This document shows, piece by piece, positions 6,288 to 6,912 of a stretch of DNA of 6,912 nucleotides. Below the pieces are notes generated by a model. It saw nothing but the letters and a program-made list of their open reading frames with translations, ran no database searches and was not told where the DNA came from. The position numbers and the translations under genes are program-made. Position 1 is the first letter of the stretch. Every line of letters starts with the position of its first letter. The DNA is from Candidatus Sphingobacterium stercoripullorum. GTDB lineage: Bacteria; Bacteroidota; Bacteroidia; Sphingobacteriales; Sphingobacteriaceae. Where the stretch lies: contig DXEZ01000238.1 in assembly GCA_019114715.1 (NCBI GenBank), positions 1 to 6,912 on the forward strand, written 5' to 3'.

Positions 6288-6887
6288 TTAATTCACAAAC
6301 ACCTTGCCTTTTACGATCTTAATGGGACTGTACTTTTCTAATTTCTTCATGGTTCTAATGACCGTTTCTACCCTAAGACCGAGCATATTAGCTATTTGTT
6401 GCCTAGTGAGCATCAATTGATGGCAATCTTCACAAATATATTTCTGCTCCAAGGAGAAATAGTCGATCAGCTGCGAGAGCATGCATTCCGGTTGGTTTGT
6501 ACTCATGAGCTCCGATATCAAAAACTTAAACCTCAATTGCTGCGCGATGGTTTTCGTGAATTTCAAATGTAGATCTGGATATTCCTGGATTAAAGCAAAA
6601 AAGGAGCTCATACCTAACTTTAAAAAACTAATTTGGGTGTCAGCAATTCCAAAAGTTTTATGTGGCCTTTTATCAAATAGCGAAAGCTCACCAAAGCACT
6701 CACCCGGTTCTACCAGCTTATGGAGTACTTCCCGGCCTTCCTCAGTGAAGTTCACTATGCGTACTCGACCCGAAACCAACTGGTAGTAGTAGGTAGGCTG
6801 CGCTCCTATTTGATAAATTACATCACCCGAAGCTAAGTGTTCAACACTCGCCCCTTTATTTTGCAATAGTTCCTCTGGTACCATCAT
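6288..6887 (-). CDS. Crp/Fnr-family transcriptional regulator
   Basis: A cytoplasmic DNA-binding regulator of 199 residues, slightly shorter than E. coli CRP (210). Residues about 10-105 form the cyclic-nucleotide-binding-like beta-roll, with the GECFGELSLFD segment at 62-72 corresponding to the phosphate-binding cassette. Glu67 is conserved, but the CRP Arg82/Ser83 pair appears as Lys77/Thr78, so cAMP binding is uncertain. The dimerisation helix covers about 105-130. The C-terminal winged helix has its helix-turn-helix at about 159-184 (LTRQQIANMLGLRVETVIRTMKKLE), with Fnr-like Glu174 and Arg178 in the recognition helix but Ile177 where Fnr has Ser. Four cysteines are present (64, 135, 152, 155), and Cys152-Glu-Asp-Cys155 forms a CxxC just before the helix-turn-helix. 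The N-terminal cysteine cluster of Fnr is absent. The gene opens with two consecutive ATGs and an in-frame TAA lies two codons upstream, so it is complete. It may regulate the receptor gene 145 bases downstream. Confidence 0.92.
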   Translation of the reverse strand: MMVPEELLQNKGASVEHLASGDVIYQIGAQPTYYYQLVSGRVRIVNFTEEGREVLHKLVEPGECFGELSLFDKRPHKTFGIADTQISFLKLGMSSFFALIQEYPDLHLKFTKTIAQQLRFKFLISELMSTNQPECMLSQLIDYFSLEQKYICEDCHQLMLTRQQIANMLGLRVETVIRTMKKLEKYSPIKIVKGKVFVN

Positions 6888-6912
6888 AGCTTAATGGAGT
6901 TAAAAATGTGTT

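Noticed and set aside
6481..6786. Plus-strand open frame of 101 codons inside the Crp/Fnr gene
   Set aside because: Antisense to the well-supported regulator; low-complexity Ser/Lys-rich translation without family features.
1..6912. CRISPR arrays, insertion sequences, tRNA or rRNA genes
   Set aside because: No regularly spaced repeats, transposase motifs, terminal inverted repeats or RNA-gene signatures were seen on reading both strands.

Overview
The window looks like an ordinary chromosomal segment of a Bacteroidota bacterium, probably of the Cytophagia or Flavobacteriia type. The evidence is moderately AT-rich DNA, gene starts without Shine-Dalgarno sequences but with A-rich leaders, matches to the Bacteroidota promoter (TTG ... 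TAnnTTTG), and a TonB-dependent receptor that starts with a carboxypeptidase-regulatory-like domain. Assignment below phylum level is a guess.

Left half, plus strand (about 118-3289): a short TetR/AcrR-family regulator, an exported two-domain glycoside hydrolase family 3 enzyme with the NagZ-type beta-N-acetylglucosaminidase signature, and a glucosamine-6-phosphate deaminase (nagB). The last two fit one route. The exported enzyme would release GlcNAc from peptidoglycan fragments or chito-oligosaccharides, and NagB would carry the final step into fructose-6-phosphate. The sugar kinase or transporter and NagA are not in the window. The TetR protein is a candidate regulator of the pair by position only. 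nagB appears to have its own promoter overlapping the stop codon of the hydrolase gene. A 13-bp perfect hairpin closes the unit.

Right half, minus strand (about 6887 down to 3390): a complete Crp/Fnr-family regulator, then a 145-bp gap, a 708-residue TonB-dependent outer-membrane receptor, and a small exported TPR-like protein whose start codon overlaps the receptor's stop codon (ATGA). The receptor and TPR protein are probably translationally coupled and work in the same envelope process. There is no SusD-type lipoprotein, so this is not a classical glycan-utilisation SusCD pair, and the substrate cannot be read from the sequence. The two halves converge on the shared hairpin between nagB and the TPR gene.

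No mobile element, CRISPR array, tRNA or rRNA was seen. The most useful second looks are the coupled receptor-TPR pair, the cysteine-bearing Crp/Fnr regulator beside it, and the apparent loss of the allosteric site in NagB. I see no strong evidence for a wholly new system.
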